Shown here one piece after another: positions 33,526-43,769 of a DNA stretch of 64,000 nucleotides. A program made the translations under genes and the position numbers. A model generated the notes under the pieces. That model did no database searches. It was not told the origin of the DNA and saw only the letters and a program-made list of their open reading frames with translations. This DNA is from Bacillus sp. FJAT-45037 (lineage in GTDB: Bacteria; Bacillota; Bacilli; Bacillales; Bacillaceae_D): NCBI RefSeq assembly GCF_002797325.1, contig NZ_KZ454938.1, forward strand, positions 2,182,267-2,246,266. Reading direction: 5' to 3'. Position 1 is the first letter of the stretch, and every line of letters begins with the position of its first letter.

Positions 33526-36168
33526 TTATGCTTTTAACTCAGCAATACGAGCTTCTACTGTTTTACGTTTTGCTTTGTAATCTTCTTGCTTTGCTTTTTC
33601 TTCTTCAATAACCTTCTCAGGTGCTTTAGCAATAAAGCCTTGGTTACCTAGTTTTTTATCTACTCGTTCAACTTCTTTATTGAGCTTTTCGAGTTCTTTT
33701 TCTAAGCGAGCGATCTCAGCGTCTAAATCTAGTAGTCCTGCAAGAGGCAAGAATAATTCTACTCCAGATAACACTTGAGACATCGATTTTTCCGGTGCTT
33801 TTAATCCTGTACCAAGTTCTAATTTGCTTGGGTTACAGAATTTCTCGATGTACAATTTTCCACGCTCAAGTTGGGCAAGCGTTGCATCATCTTTCGCATT
33901 GATCAGAAGTTCAATTTGCTTACTCATTGGAACATTTAATTCGGCACGTGTGTTACGGACCGAGCGAATCATTTCTTTTAGAAGCTCCATGTCTTTTACT
34001 GCTTCTTTAAACACAAGCTCTTCTTTGCGCTCTGGCCATGCGGCTACGGTAATTGATTCGCCTTGATGCGGCAAGTGCTGCCATATTTCCTCGGTAATAA
34101 ACGGCATAATCGGGTGAAGAAGTCGCATTGTCTGGTCTAACACATAGGCAAGCACAGAACGTGTCGTTTTCTTAGCATCTTCGTCTTCTCCGTATAGAGG
34201 AAGTTTCGCCATTTCAATATACCAATCACAGAAATCATCCCAGATAAAGTTATAAAGCAGGCGACCCACTTCTCCAAACTCATAAGTATCAATTAAACGA
34301 GTTACATCTTCTGTCGTTTCTTGGAGACGAGTTAATATCCACTTATCAGCTGTTGACTTTTCTCCACTTAAATCAATCTCATCATACGTTAATCCGTCCA
34401 TATTCATTAGCGCGAAACGTGAAGCATTCCAAATCTTATTTCCGAAGTTCCACGTCGATTCGACTTTTTCCCAATAGAAACGAAGGTCATTTCCTGGGGA
34501 ACTACCTGTTGATAAGAAGAAACGAAGAGCATCGGCACCGTATTTGTCGATGACATCCATCGGATCGACACCATTACCTAGAGACTTACTCATCTTACGG
34601 CCTTCAGAATCTCGAACTAGACCATGAATTAACACGTCATTGAATGGACGTTTTCCTGTGAATTCCAATCCTTGGAAAATCATTCGAGATACCCAGAAGA
34701 AGATAATGTCATATCCCGTTACTAGCGCATTTGTCGTGTAGAAACGCTCATAATCAGCGGACTCACCATCTGGCCAACCCATTGTTGAAAATGGCCATAG
34801 GGCTGAACTGAACCATGTATCCAATACATCGTCATCTTGCTTCCAGTTTTCAATGTCTGCTGGTGCTTCGTGACCTACATACACTTCGCCAGTTTCTTTG
34901 TGGTACCAAGCAGGAATACGATGTCCCCACCAAAGTTGACGAGAAATACACCAGTCGCGAATGTTCTCCATCCAGCGTAAGTATGTTTTTTCAAAACGAT
35001 CTGGTACAAAATTGACTTTCTCTTCCGAATTTTGAAGATCAATCGCTGCATCAGCTAGTGGTTGCATTTTTACAAACCATTGCGTTGATAAATAAGGTTC
35101 AACAACCGCTCCACTGCGCTCTGAGTGACCTACCGAGTGCATGTGTTCTTCAATTTTAAAGAGAACTCCCGCATCTTGTAAATCTTTGACGATTTGTTTG
35201 CGACACTCAAAACGGTCCAACCCATCATACGCGCCAGCTTTTGCATTCATGGTTCCGTCTTCATTCATGACAAGAATTCTCTCAAGGTTATGACGATTAC
35301 CAATTTCAAAGTCATTCGGATCGTGAGCTGGTGTAATTTTCACCGCACCGGAACCAAATTCTATATCTACGTAATCATCGGCCACAATTGGAATCTCGCG
35401 GTTTGTGATTGGTAATGTAACGGTTTGACCAATTAAATGCTTATAGCGTTCATCTTCTGGATGTACAGCAACAGCCGTGTCCCCAAGCATCGTCTCTGGA
35501 CGAGTTGTCGCCACTTCAATCTGACCACTACCGTCCGTTAATGGGTAGTTCATATGATAGAACGCACCTTGAACATCTTGGTGAATAACTTCAATATCCG
35601 ATAAAGCTGTTTTCGTTTTTGGGTCCCAGTTGATGATGTATTCGCCTCGATAGATTAAGCCTTTTTCATATAGCTTCACGAATACTTCATTAACCGCTTT
35701 TGAAAGACCTTCATCAAGAGTAAAACGCTCACGGGAGTAGTCTAGCGAAAGACCTAATTTTGACCACTGATTGCGAATAAAGCTTGCGTACTCATCTTTC
35801 CATTCCCATGACTTTTCAACAAACTTCTCACGCCCTAAGTCATAGCGACTGATACCTTCCTCGCGAAGCTTTCCTTCGACCTTTGCTTGTGTTGCAATAC
35901 CTGCATGGTCCATTCCTGGCAACCATAACGTATCGTAGCCTTGCATTCGTTTCACACGTGAAAGGATATCTTGTAACGTCGTATCCCAAGCATGACCTAA
36001 ATGCAACTTTCCTGTTACGTTTGGTGGTGGAATAACGATAGAGTAAGGCTGCTTTTTTGTGTCACCTGTTGCTTCAAAATATTTTCCTTCTAACCAGTAC
36101 GCGTACCATTTCTCTTCTGTTTCTTTTGGGTTGTACTTTGTTGGCATTGATAATTCTTTTTTCTCCAT
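33526..36168 (-). CDS. valS: Valyl-tRNA synthetase
   Basis: An 880-residue class I tRNA synthetase, exactly the B. subtilis ValS length. The HIGH motif appears as [16 protein letters not shown] and the KMSKS motif as [11 protein letters not shown]. The CP1 editing domain includes [19 protein letters not shown]. The anticodon-binding domain and the C-terminal coiled-coil arm (about residues 810-880) follow. The ATG is six bases after AAGGAG. Expression is controlled by the T-box leader upstream, which reads the valine codon GUC. Confidence 0.98.
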   Translation of the reverse strand: MEKKELSMPTKYNPKETEEKWYAYWLEGKYFEATGDTKKQPYSIVIPPPNVTGKLHLGHAWDTTLQDILSRVKRMQGYDTLWLPGMDHAGIATQAKVEGKLREEGISRYDLGREKFVEKSWEWKDEYASFIRNQWSKLGLSLDYSRERFTLDEGLSKAVNEVFVKLYEKGLIYRGEYIINWDPKTKTALSDIEVIHQDVQGAFYHMNYPLTDGSGQIEVATTRPETMLGDTAVAVHPEDERYKHLIGQTVTLPITNREIPIVADDYVDIEFGSGAVKITPAHDPNDFEIGNRHNLERILVMNEDGTMNAKAGAYDGLDRFECRKQIVKDLQDAGVLFKIEEHMHSVGHSERSGAVVEPYLSTQWFVKMQPLADAAIDLQNSEEKVNFVPDRFEKTYLRWMENIRDWCISRQLWWGHRIPAWYHKETGEVYVGHEAPADIENWKQDDDVLDTWFSSALWPFSTMGWPDGESADYERFYTTNALVTGYDIIFFWVSRMIFQGLEFTGKRPFNDVLIHGLVRDSEGRKMSKSLGNGVDPMDVIDKYGADALRFFLSTGSSPGNDLRFYWEKVESTWNFGNKIWNASRFALMNMDGLTYDEIDLSGEKSTADKWILTRLQETTEDVTRLIDTYEFGEVGRLLYNFIWDDFCDWYIEMAKLPLYGEDEDAKKTTRSVLAYVLDQTMRLLHPIMPFITEEIWQHLPHQGESITVAAWPERKEELVFKEAVKDMELLKEMIRSVRNTRAELNVPMSKQIELLINAKDDATLAQLERGKLYIEKFCNPSKLELGTGLKAPEKSMSQVLSGVELFLPLAGLLDLDAEIARLEKELEKLNKEVERVDKKLGNQGFIAKAPEKVIEEEKAKQEDYKAKRKTVEARIAELKA

Positions 36169-36211
36169 ACTCGTCTCCTTCTTTCCTTTTTACTTACAGT
36201 TAAATGAATAT

Positions 36212-36490
36212 AAAAAAACCCTCTTCCTCCAAAGGACGAAGAGAGTTTGTATTCGCGGTACCACCTTTGTTTGTAGCTTACTCGTCAAAGTGAATCCATA
36301 AAGAATCCTTAAGAAGCTACACACTTCATTTGATAACGGCATTTAACCGATCTTTCTTACTCTACATTTCAGAAAGATTGCTCCTGGGTGACATTCAATT
36401 CGTACATCTTAAGAGATCTCTCAGCAAATGATCTCTCTCTCTGAAAGGTTCGGAATTTACTCTTCCCATTCTAAGCATTTCTTGTATTTT
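36212..36490 (-). promoter_or_regulatory. T-box riboswitch of valS, valine (GUC) specific
   Basis: The hallmark GGTGGTACCGCG T-box sequence lies at 36254-36265 on the minus strand. It is followed by a strong terminator (36212-36249: AAACTCTCTTCGTCC pairs with GGAGGAAGAGGGTTT, then T7). Stem I contains GAATGTCACCCAGGAGC, in which the GTC triplet (36390-36392) precedes an A as specifier triplets do. GUC is a valine codon, matching the downstream gene. Uncharged tRNA-Val would stabilise the antiterminator. Confidence 0.93.
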
Positions 36491-36525
36491 TATGAGGACG
36501 TTTTGTAATGTCCATTTCCTTCTAT

Positions 36526-36555
36526 ATTTTAGCTTGTTTCCTATTCATCCGTCAA
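36526..36555 (-). promoter_or_regulatory. SigA promoter of the valS T-box transcript
   Basis: On the minus strand TTGACG is followed after 18 bases by TAAAAT, about 40 bases upstream of stem I of the T-box. Confidence 0.7.
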
Positions 36556-36732
36556 TATGAGCTTTTCCATCTTTTATTGAATGTATACCAAGATATGCCC
36601 GAGCATTTGAAAAGGGAACACGTGAAAAATGAAGAAAGGCTAGCACCTATCATTGATTGCTGCATAAGGTATAGTAACAGATAAAAAGTGAACCACTTAT
36701 GTCATGGGCAAGATGATGAAGGAGGGCTCCTA

Positions 36733-36930
36733 ATGAAGGGCCGAAAATATCGTAGTTATTACCATCGTCCACCGTGGTGGTTAAAAATTAGGGCTATGTT
36801 TGCACAGCTTCTATTGCCGCTCATATGTTTTCAGTTTTTACGTACACTACTATTTCCAACAACCTTTGATGTGATTTTATTGACATTAATGTTCGTTCTC
36901 TATTGCTCTCTCTTGTTAAGGCTCTTTTAA
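36733..36930 (+). CDS. Small two-helix membrane protein of unknown function
   Basis: A 65-residue protein. The basic N-terminus (KGRKYRSYYHRPPWWLK) precedes two hydrophobic helices, about residues 20-38 and 42-64, so a short hairpin in the membrane is likely. I do not recognise the family. AAGGAGG seven bases before ATG 36733 makes it convincing as a gene. It lies on the plus strand between divergent valS and convergent ysxE. The left arm of its terminator is inside its own last codons. Confidence 0.65.
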   Translation: MKGRKYRSYYHRPPWWLKIRAMFAQLLLPLICFQFLRTLLFPTTFDVILLTLMFVLYCSLLLRLF

Positions 36931-36965
36931 AGTCATTTTGCTTCGAACAAGAGAGAGCTATTTTT
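36905..36965 (+). terminator. Terminator of the small membrane protein gene
   Basis: A perfect 13-bp inverted repeat, GCTCTCTCTTGTT (36905-36917) with AACAAGAGAGAGC (36946-36958), is followed by TATTTTT. The stem spans the stop codon. Confidence 0.75.
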
Positions 36966-36973
36966 CACACAAA

Positions 36974-37003
36974 GAAACGTCCTCTATGCGTAGTAGAGAA
37001 CGT
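36974..37003 (-). terminator. Terminator of the spoVID-ysxE operon
   Basis: On the minus strand ACGTTCTCTA pairs with TAGAGGACGT (one wobble), followed by TTCTTTG. It ends at the ysxE stop codon. Confidence 0.65.
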
Positions 37004-38010
37004 CAACTTTCTTCTTTTATGATGAGTTTTTGGCTTAAACGTTGAACTTTCCTTAAAGAGAGCAGTCGTTTTTCTAAGCGCTGGACATGCTCTAGCTCAC
37101 TTCGTTCTTCTCGTTCATTTATATAGGCATTGATCGCATACACCACTGGCTCTGGAAACATTAAATATCCACATAAAAGTTCTTTTTCTTCTTCTAATAG
37201 TGGCAAATGACGTTCGTATCTCATGAACCATCTCATTACTTCATCTTCATTCCACATTGTATAGCGAAAATTCGACCGACAAAAGCTCGCTAAATCACGT
37301 GCTGGCGTATCAATGCTTGCTTTTTCAAAATTTAACAACGTCGCTTCATTTTCTAAATTAAAGATTGCATGGGAGCGTGAGAGCTTCCCGTGACAAATAA
37401 CCGTCCGATACTTTCCCTTCTCTACACAAGCATCATACCAATTCTGTAAATGCTCTCCTGCTTTAATAGCCATTTGATCGAGCATGTGAGCATGAGTTAA
37501 AAATGTTAACTCAAATGGTGACATATACGTTTTCCGCTCGGCAAAATCGGCAAAGCGATTCATCTCAAGTCTTCTTTTCTCCCAATGCAGTAATAACTGA
37601 TCAAAAGACCCGTCCACTTGTTCCTTCTCAAAGGTTTGCGTCTTAACTGTTAAGCGGTGAATGACAGCCATCTGCGTTGCTAACTTCTCTTCTTGTGATT
37701 CTCTTCCCATGTACTCCGCAGCTTCTACCCAGGGCATCACGTAATACGTATGAGTACCTGTTGATATCGTATACTCTCCGTATTTAGTTGGGATAATAGG
37801 AACCGCTTGTTTATAGTTTAGTTTCGATAGCTTTCTCATCGCATGAATGAATTCATCCGCTACCTGTCTTGACATGGTTGTTTCTTTTAACGCAAACACA
37901 CCTCTTGATGTGGTAACCTTTTTGACTTTGCCATAATCCTCAATTTGTTCAGGGTAAAGGTCATAATAAAATAAGATCGAGGCATATGGTTTTTTTGTCT
38001 GTTGTCTCAT
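37003..38010 (-). CDS. ysxE: Spore coat-associated kinase-like protein YsxE
   Basis: A 335-residue protein of the CotS/YsxE family, an aminoglycoside-phosphotransferase fold. The N-lobe has the VKKVTTSRGVFALKET strand pair. The catalytic-loop region reads VICHGKLSRSHAIF, with Lys in place of the expected Asp of HGD, and the metal-binding DFD is NFEKA. It is therefore probably catalytically inactive or altered. In B. subtilis YsxE depends on SpoVID for coat localisation. It overlaps the preceding gene by 4 bases in the spoVID operon. Confidence 0.88.
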   Translation of the reverse strand: MRQQTKKPYASILFYYDLYPEQIEDYGKVKKVTTSRGVFALKETTMSRQVADEFIHAMRKLSKLNYKQAVPIIPTKYGEYTISTGTHTYYVMPWVEAAEYMGRESQEEKLATQMAVIHRLTVKTQTFEKEQVDGSFDQLLLHWEKRRLEMNRFADFAERKTYMSPFELTFLTHAHMLDQMAIKAGEHLQNWYDACVEKGKYRTVICHGKLSRSHAIFNLENEATLLNFEKASIDTPARDLASFCRSNFRYTMWNEDEVMRWFMRYERHLPLLEEEKELLCGYLMFPEPVVYAINAYINEREERSELEHVQRLEKRLLSLRKVQRLSQKLIIKEES

Positions 38011-38918
38011 GAAAGCACCTTCTTCTGTTCATCAATCCACTTTCCAATCAGTTGAACAAGTTTTCGTGCTTCTTCCCATTCTTCGGTCATCTCATTTAAC
38101 GCCGATTCGATCCTCTGTTCGCTTTCATTTGTTTCGATCGTATGTTTCACATTCAACCACTCATATGGCTCTAGACACTCAGCGACCAAAAGTAAGGCTT
38201 GCTTTCTGCAGAACCCATCAGTTTGTCCAATCGCTTGAATGAGCTTATACAAAGAGCCTTGCCCGTTTTCCTTCTGCCACTGGATGAGAAACTGACGAAT
38301 CGAATAATAGCCTATTTCTGCTTGTTCACTTGTCCCGCGCCATAACAACACATCATATACTTTTCTCGCTTGAGTGGTTGATTCGATTGGGTCGATGACA
38401 GGTAGTTGGACATCACTTAATTTCGTTCGGATTGCACGGGCCTTCTTTGCACGATCACTCGTTTCCATTTGATACTTTTCTAACTGGTCTTTGATGTCTT
38501 TTCGTAATCCTTTAAACCAATTCGGATCAACCTCATACTCTAAACGTTCTCGTTGTATCGGACGGATTTTGTGATGGTCTTTTATTCCGTGTTCAATCAT
38601 TAAACCGATCAGCATTCCCCACGCATGTTCATGCTCTAGTTGTGGATATTCCTCATCGACTTCATCATGAATGCTAATCCAACGATCACGCCATTTTGCA
38701 GCTGGCTTTTCTTCTTTTGTACGAATCATGCGATCGGTAAGAACCACAGGGGTACGATGACAGTGATCACGCCATTCTATGTGCCAATCAAGTAAGGATG
38801 AATCCGACCAAGAACGAATTCGTTTTCGTCCTTGGTCGGTAAGAATAATAGCTTCACTACAAAATTCTACTTTTGTAAATCCATACTCGGCTTTAAGCCA
38901 ATCAACTAATTCAATCAT
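38007..38918 (-). CDS. Uncharacterised protein between spoVID and ysxE, possibly a degenerate coat kinase-like protein
   Basis: A 303-residue soluble, charged protein not present at this position in B. subtilis. Its first 120 residues follow the pattern of CotS/YsxE N-lobes: an opening helix, a strand pair ending in LTDQGRKRIRSW, and a helix with EHAWGMLIGLMIEHG. The catalytic HGD and DFD motifs of that fold are absent. The second half is helical, with WEEARKLVQLIGKWIDEQKK at the end. It starts 15 bases after spoVID and overlaps ysxE by 4 bases, so it is co-expressed in the mother cell. The kinase-fold link is inference from pattern only. Confidence 0.5.
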   Translation of the reverse strand: MIELVDWLKAEYGFTKVEFCSEAIILTDQGRKRIRSWSDSSLLDWHIEWRDHCHRTPVVLTDRMIRTKEEKPAAKWRDRWISIHDEVDEEYPQLEHEHAWGMLIGLMIEHGIKDHHKIRPIQRERLEYEVDPNWFKGLRKDIKDQLEKYQMETSDRAKKARAIRTKLSDVQLPVIDPIESTTQARKVYDVLLWRGTSEQAEIGYYSIRQFLIQWQKENGQGSLYKLIQAIGQTDGFCRKQALLLVAECLEPYEWLNVKHTIETNESEQRIESALNEMTEEWEEARKLVQLIGKWIDEQKKVLS

Positions 38919-38932
38919 AGATTACTCCTCAT

Positions 38933-40219
38933 CTACGACTTTGTACTAGCAGGGATGTATAGGATTTGACCCTCTTCTACTTTTTCTTCTTGTAGTTGAT
39001 TCATTCTCGCTAACTGGCTTGTGCTGACATTATAGCGCCTTGCTATCGTATCGATCGTTTCATCTGACTGGATGATGCACATTCTCCATTTAGAAAATCG
39101 CTCTTCTCCTTTTGTGAGCATTTTCGTTAAATACAATGCGTTCTCTTCTCGAGGTCTTTGCACGTAGTCTGCTTGCTCTTCTTCTTCGATCTGTTCTTCT
39201 ACCACTTCTTCTCGTTGAGCTACATCCTCAGAAGGTCTGGCTGCCATTTTCATTAGTGGAGCAACTGATCTCTCTTCCTCTGGTTCCGTTCGTACCTCAT
39301 TCGCTTCGACTTCGATTTCAACTTCAACTTCCTCTGCATCCTCCTCATAGATAGGCTCTTCCGTTTCTTCAAGCACGTCTTCTTCCACTTCTTCGATTTC
39401 TACTTCTTCATTCACCGAACGTTCTACTTCCTCGAAAACAGGATCTTCTTTCGATGCACGTTCCACTTCCTCGAAAACTGGCTCTTCCGTTTCTTCTTCA
39501 TATTGAGCAACCACATCTGTATCTACCTCTTCTTGCTCCTGTATCTGTTCTTCCTCAGGTTCTACTTGTTCAGGAAGTGGCTGTTGAAAGCCATAAAACT
39601 GATTGAAAGCTGGAGGCTGCCACGCATTCATAGAAGGTACCTCATACGCTTTTTCTTCAGGAGCTTCTGGCTCTTGATTTTCTACTGGTACTTTTTTTGC
39701 ATCAAAGGAGAACGCTGTGTCTGATGTTTCTTGTTCTTGATTAGCTTCTTCTGATACTCTATTTGTTGTTTCTTGTGGTTGATTCATGCCACTAATACTG
39801 ATATCAGCCGTTAGTTGAATGCAACTTTTTTCTGGGAGGTCATAATCAAAAGATTCAATTTGAACATAAACATCATCTAGATTTTGAATACGACTGATCG
39901 GAATGGTTACATCAATCGGAAAGAAATGCTTAATTTGACCTTTGCCATCTTCACTTAACGAAACATCCCCTACAGAACGAAACGAAAACTGTTCCTCAAT
40001 CGATCCATCTTCTAAATCGATCCCTGCTTCTCTTACTGCAGATTGATATTCACCAACTAAACGTAAACCACCTTTAATATATACATGGTGATCCTTCTCT
40101 TCAATCGTAATATCTGGCTCTAGTGACATCCCTACAATCTCCTGCACCTCTTGCCCTTTATTTAACCAAACCGACTCCTCAATTGAAAATGACAGCTTCG
40201 TTGGATGTTCTTGTGTCAC
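38933..40219 (-). CDS. spoVID: Stage VI sporulation protein D, spore coat encasement factor
   Basis: A 428-residue coat morphogenetic protein. The N-terminal domain (about residues 1-150) begins LSFSIEESVWLNKGQEV, as in SpoVID. A long acidic low-complexity middle (about 165-345) has repeated EEVER and EEPVFEE segments. The C-terminal LysM domain (about 380-425) contains SDETIDTIARRYNVSTSQLARMN in two parts (SDETIDTIARRYN and VSTSQLARMN). Known SpoVID interacts with SafA and SpoIVA to wrap the coat round the forespore. Start is GTG, eight bases after AGGAGG. A SigE-type promoter lies upstream. Confidence 0.92.
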   Translation of the reverse strand: MTQEHPTKLSFSIEESVWLNKGQEVQEIVGMSLEPDITIEEKDHHVYIKGGLRLVGEYQSAVREAGIDLEDGSIEEQFSFRSVGDVSLSEDGKGQIKHFFPIDVTIPISRIQNLDDVYVQIESFDYDLPEKSCIQLTADISISGMNQPQETTNRVSEEANQEQETSDTAFSFDAKKVPVENQEPEAPEEKAYEVPSMNAWQPPAFNQFYGFQQPLPEQVEPEEEQIQEQEEVDTDVVAQYEEETEEPVFEEVERASKEDPVFEEVERSVNEEVEIEEVEEDVLEETEEPIYEEDAEEVEVEIEVEANEVRTEPEEERSVAPLMKMAARPSEDVAQREEVVEEQIEEEEQADYVQRPREENALYLTKMLTKGEERFSKWRMCIIQSDETIDTIARRYNVSTSQLARMNQLQEEKVEEGQILYIPASTKS

Positions 40220-40283
40220 AATACATTCCTCCTCAACATGATCGATCTCACACTTTTGTGTCTACACGATTCAGTACAATACC

Positions 40284-40312
40284 ACTCTATGAGCAAGCCT
40301 AGACAAATATGA
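40284..40312 (-). promoter_or_regulatory. SigmaE-type promoter of spoVID
   Basis: On the minus strand TCATATT is followed after exactly 14 bases by CATAGAGT, a close fit to the mother-cell SigE pattern. It lies about 65 bases before the spoVID start. The -35 element abuts the repeat region at 40311. Confidence 0.7.
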
Positions 40313-40500
40313 CACGAAAAGCGAAGGTTGCCTGCTCAGAGGCGGGATGCAAATGTTCTGGCAGATGAAAAGCGCTCTTTGCTTTTACATCTGGCAGGTT
40401 ATTTGTCCACGAGCCTCTGGCAACCGCAGCTAGACACGAAAAGCGAAAGGGCTCGGTTAGCGACGTATGAAATGCAGGGCGGCAGTGACTTTTTTCCATT
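40311..40500. repeat. Structured intergenic repeat element with GACACGAAAAGCGAA direct repeats
   Basis: A 15-base sequence GACACGAAAAGCGAA occurs at 40311-40325 and again at 40433-40447. Between them lie nested inverted repeats: GGTTGCC...GAGGC with GCCTC...GGCAACC, and CTGGCAGATG-AAAAGC with GCTTTTACATCTGGCAG. Base composition is GC-richer than the flanks. The pattern looks like a dispersed Bacillaceae intergenic repeat. A 89-codon minus-strand frame crosses it but lacks a ribosome-binding site and coding character. Confidence 0.6.
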
Positions 40501-40511
40501 TTCTTCATGCG

Positions 40512-40616
40512 TTTGCGCGTAAACTTGCTTATTTTGCGCGAATGTAGTGACATTTCGCTCGAAAACATATAAATTCTGCGCAGAAACCGGTACTATTTGC
40601 GCGAAAATGACTTCAG
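40512..40616. repeat. Imperfect 21-bp tandem repeat with GCGCG cores
   Basis: About five units of 21-22 bases begin at 40512, 40533, 40554, 40575 and about 40597. The consensus is near TTTGCGCGAAAAC followed by eight variable bases ending TAT. The third and fourth copies are diverged (TTCGCTCGAAAAC and TCTGCGCAGAAAC). No open frame uses them. Confidence 0.65.
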
Positions 40617-40655
40617 TTACTTTCTACCACCGAACACAGATTAAGCACAACCAAA

Positions 40656-40692
40656 AAAAACGGGCTCTCATGATCGAGAACCCGTTTACTTA
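40656..40692 (-). terminator. Terminator of the hem operon
   Basis: On the minus strand AACGGGTTCTC pairs with GAGAGCCCGTT, followed by eight T, a few bases after the hemL stop codon. Confidence 0.85.
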
Positions 40693-40694
40693 CT

Positions 40695-41981
40695 TTATTT
40701 TAGTTTAGAAAAAGCCACTTCTGCTGCGGCAATGGTTTTTTCGATATCTTCATCTGTATGCTTCGTTGACAGGAACATTCCCTCAAATTGAGAAGGTGGA
40801 ATTGATATCCCTTGATGAAGCATTTCTTGAAAATAACGAGTAAAATAATCTAGATTTGATGTTGAGGCTTCTTCAAAATTTGTTACTTTTTTATCTGTGA
40901 AGAAGAATCCTACCATTGACCCTGCACGGTTGATCGAATGCGGGATGTCGTACTTTTCAGCTGCGGCTGATAGTCCATCTGCAAGTTTTGTTGCTAATTG
41001 CTCGAATCGGTCATAATCAGCTGGCGTTAACTGAGAGAGTGTTTCGTACCCTGCTGTCATAGCAAGGGGGTTTCCAGATAATGTACCTGCTTGATAAATT
41101 GGACCTGCTGGTGCGATCTGCTCCATAATTTCACGCTTGCCGCCGTACGCACCGACTGGTAACCCTCCGCCGATTACTTTACCTAGGCATGTAAGATCTG
41201 GTGTTACGCCTAATACTCCTTGCGCGCACTCATAGCCTACTCTAAATCCTGTCATAACCTCATCAAAGATAAGAAGCGTACCGTTTTCTTCGGTGATTGC
41301 ACGAAGTTCTTCTAAGAAACCTGGCTCTGGACGGACAACGCCCATGTTTCCTGCAACAGGTTCCACAATGACGCCTGCAATGTCGTCACCAAATTGTTCA
41401 AACGCATACTTCACACTTTTTAAATCATTGTATGGAACGGTTAATGTATTTTGAGCAATGGATTCAGGTACTCCAGGGCTATCTGGAAGACCAAGAGTGG
41501 CCACACCTGAACCTGCTTTAATTAGCAACGAATCACCGTGACCATGGTAACAGCCGACGAATTTCAAAATCTTGTTACGACCGGTAAAGCCTCGCGCTAG
41601 GCGTAGTGCACTCATCGTTGCTTCTGTTCCAGAGTTAACCATACGAACAACTTCAATCGAAGGGACGCGCTCGATGACTAATTCAGCAAGCTTTGTCTCT
41701 AGCTCACTTGGCGCACCAAAACTTGTCCCCTTTTCCGTGGCAGTTTTCAAGGCTTCGACCACTTGTTCATCAGCATGGCCAAGAATTAATGGTCCCCATG
41801 ATAGTACGTAGTCAATATACTCATTTCCATCAATGTCATAAATTTTAGAACCTTTTCCACTTTCCATGTAAACAGGGTCCATTTTTACTGATTTAAATGC
41901 ACGTACCGGACTATTAACCCCACCAGGCATAAGTGGCTTTGCTTTCTTAAAAGCTGCTTCTGACTTTTGATATGATCGCAT
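40695..41981 (-). CDS. hemL: Glutamate-1-semialdehyde 2,1-aminomutase
   Basis: A 428-residue PLP enzyme that converts glutamate-1-semialdehyde to 5-aminolevulinate, the second step of the C5 haem pathway. PLP-binding features are [14 protein letters not shown], the [11 protein letters not shown] aspartate and the Schiff-base lysine in [17 protein letters not shown]. Two adjacent ATG codons are possible; the second (41981) gives the B. subtilis start MRSYxKS and better spacing from AGGGGA. Last gene of hemAXCDBL. Confidence 0.96.
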   Translation of the reverse strand: MRSYQKSEAAFKKAKPLMPGGVNSPVRAFKSVKMDPVYMESGKGSKIYDIDGNEYIDYVLSWGPLILGHADEQVVEALKTATEKGTSFGAPSELETKLAELVIERVPSIEVVRMVNSGTEATMSALRLARGFTGRNKILKFVGCYHGHGDSLLIKAGSGVATLGLPDSPGVPESIAQNTLTVPYNDLKSVKYAFEQFGDDIAGVIVEPVAGNMGVVRPEPGFLEELRAITEENGTLLIFDEVMTGFRVGYECAQGVLGVTPDLTCLGKVIGGGLPVGAYGGKREIMEQIAPAGPIYQAGTLSGNPLAMTAGYETLSQLTPADYDRFEQLATKLADGLSAAAEKYDIPHSINRAGSMVGFFFTDKKVTNFEEASTSNLDYFTRYFQEMLHQGISIPPSQFEGMFLSTKHTDEDIEKTIAAAEVAFSKLK

Positions 41982-41997
41982 CATTAATCCCCTTCCT

Positions 41998-42981
41998 CTA
42001 CTTTGATTCGTTTAACCACGTAGCAACATCTTTAGCATGATACGTTAATATTAAATCTGCTCCTGCTCGCTTCATGCTCGTCATTTTCTCAAGTACAATG
42101 GCTTTTTCGTCGACCCATCCATTTTTACTTGCTGCTTTGATCATTGAATATTCTCCACTGACGTTATACGCAACAACGGGCATTCCAGAAAAATCTTTCA
42201 CTTCGCGAATGATATCTAAGTATGATAGTGCTGGTTTTACGATCAAGAAATCTGCGCCTTCTTCTATATCAGACTGAGCCTCACGTAGCGCTTCTAGTCG
42301 ATTGGCGGGATCCATTTGGTACGTTTTACGGTCGCCAAATGTCGGGGAGCTATGAGCCGCATCACGGAATGGTCCGTAGAAAGCTGATGCATATTTTACC
42401 GCATAGGACATAATCGGTACATCATGATAGCCAGCTTCATCTAATCCGTGACGAATCGCTGCTACGAACCCATCCATCATATTTGAAGGCGCTATGATAT
42501 CTGCCCCTGCTTCTGCTTGAGAAACAGCTGTTTTTGCTAACAAATCTAATGTCGGATCATTTAATACCTTACCGTCTTCAATCACACCACAATGGCCGTG
42601 GTCTGTGAATTGACACAGACATGTATCGGCAATCACTGTCAGTTCAGGATGTTTCTCTTTAATTTGACGAATCGCTTTTTGAACGATGCCGTGATCATGA
42701 TAAGCGGACGAACCGACTTCATCCTTCGTATCAGGTACACCGAAGACAATGATTGAAGGAATACCAAGTGAGACCACCTCGTCAATTTCTTGATCAACTA
42801 AATCTAATGACCATTGAAAGACGTTTGGCATTGAAGCGACTTCATTTTTTACTCCATGTCCTTCTGTCACAAAAATCGGATAGATTAAATCATCTGTTCT
42901 AAGATGTGTTTCGCGAATCATTCGTCTCATCGAATCCGTTTGACGTAGACGGCGATGACGATCAAACGTTAAATCTTTCAT
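41998..42981 (-). CDS. hemB: Delta-aminolevulinic acid dehydratase (porphobilinogen synthase)
   Basis: A 327-residue enzyme that condenses two 5-aminolevulinates to porphobilinogen. The cysteine metal site is [15 protein letters not shown]. The first Schiff-base lysine is in [18 protein letters not shown] and the second in [13 protein letters not shown]. The ATG overlaps the hemD stop by 4 bases, so translation is coupled. All residues of the zinc-type active site appear intact. Confidence 0.97.
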   Translation of the reverse strand: MKDLTFDRHRRLRQTDSMRRMIRETHLRTDDLIYPIFVTEGHGVKNEVASMPNVFQWSLDLVDQEIDEVVSLGIPSIIVFGVPDTKDEVGSSAYHDHGIVQKAIRQIKEKHPELTVIADTCLCQFTDHGHCGVIEDGKVLNDPTLDLLAKTAVSQAEAGADIIAPSNMMDGFVAAIRHGLDEAGYHDVPIMSYAVKYASAFYGPFRDAAHSSPTFGDRKTYQMDPANRLEALREAQSDIEEGADFLIVKPALSYLDIIREVKDFSGMPVVAYNVSGEYSMIKAASKNGWVDEKAIVLEKMTSMKRAGADLILTYHAKDVATWLNESK

Positions 42982-43769
42982 ATTTGATGATCCTCCTTAA
43001 AATGCGAAGACATTGCTTCGACAAGTCCTTCGATTGTATATGTATGTGCAGTAATATCTACTTCTAAATCATACTCTTGTGCAGTCTTCTTTGCAATTGG
43101 CCCGATACAGGCGATGTGACTAGCCGAAACCTCGTCCTTGCATGCTAATTCAGAAATAAGCTCAACATAGTGCTTCACAGCAGATGAGCTCGTAAACGTA
43201 ACCACATCGAGTCGTTGGCCCGTTTCAAGAAAGGATTGTAACTGACGTTTGGCTTCTTTTGGACAGACGGTTTCATAGACCGTAAGATCATTCACTTGAA
43301 AACCTTGTTCGGTAAGAGTTTTAGGCAAATAGATTCGACCTAAATTGCCTCTAGGTAGTAAAATCTTGCCCCCAATTGTGACGTTTTCTCCTAATACTCT
43401 CACTAAGTCCTCTGCTACAAATTCATTAGGTAAGAGATCTGCACTATAACCAAAAGCTTTTAAAACTCTAGCTGTCTTTTGACCAACAACGGCAATCTGT
43501 TGATGACCCATCGTTTTATTTCCTGCTTTTTTCAATGCTTCCATAAAAAAGTGGACTCCATTGGCACTCGTAAACACAATCCACTGGTACTCTTCTAATT
43601 CATCTACAGCTTGTTGTATGTATTGATCATCTTGAACCACTTGAAATGAGAGAAGCGGAATTTCATATGGAATTCCGCCCTTTTGTTCAATTCGCTTAGA
43701 TAAAGGGGGAGCTTGTTCTTTTGCCCGAGTAACTAGAATACGCTTTCCCAAAAGCGAGAGTTCACTCAT
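42978..43769 (-). CDS. hemD: Uroporphyrinogen-III synthase
   Basis: A 263-residue enzyme that closes hydroxymethylbilane with inversion of ring D. HemD proteins are poorly conserved; visible features are the start [18 protein letters not shown], the [16 protein letters not shown] segment and [16 protein letters not shown]. It starts in the TAATG junction with hemC and overlaps hemB, placing it between the enzymes acting before and after it in porphyrin synthesis. Confidence 0.93.
   Translation of the reverse strand: MSELSLLGKRILVTRAKEQAPPLSKRIEQKGGIPYEIPLLSFQVVQDDQYIQQAVDELEEYQWIVFTSANGVHFFMEALKKAGNKTMGHQQIAVVGQKTARVLKAFGYSADLLPNEFVAEDLVRVLGENVTIGGKILLPRGNLGRIYLPKTLTEQGFQVNDLTVYETVCPKEAKRQLQSFLETGQRLDVVTFTSSSAVKHYVELISELACKDEVSASHIACIGPIAKKTAQEYDLEVDITAHTYTIEGLVEAMSSHFKEDHQI

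Noticed and set aside
40299-40568. 89-codon minus-strand frame between hemL and spoVID
   Set aside because: It lies wholly within repeat DNA, has no Shine-Dalgarno, and its composition follows the repeats rather than coding sequence.
40512-40616. CRISPR array
   Set aside because: Units of 21 bases are contiguous and diverged, without identical repeats and unique spacers, and no cas genes are present.
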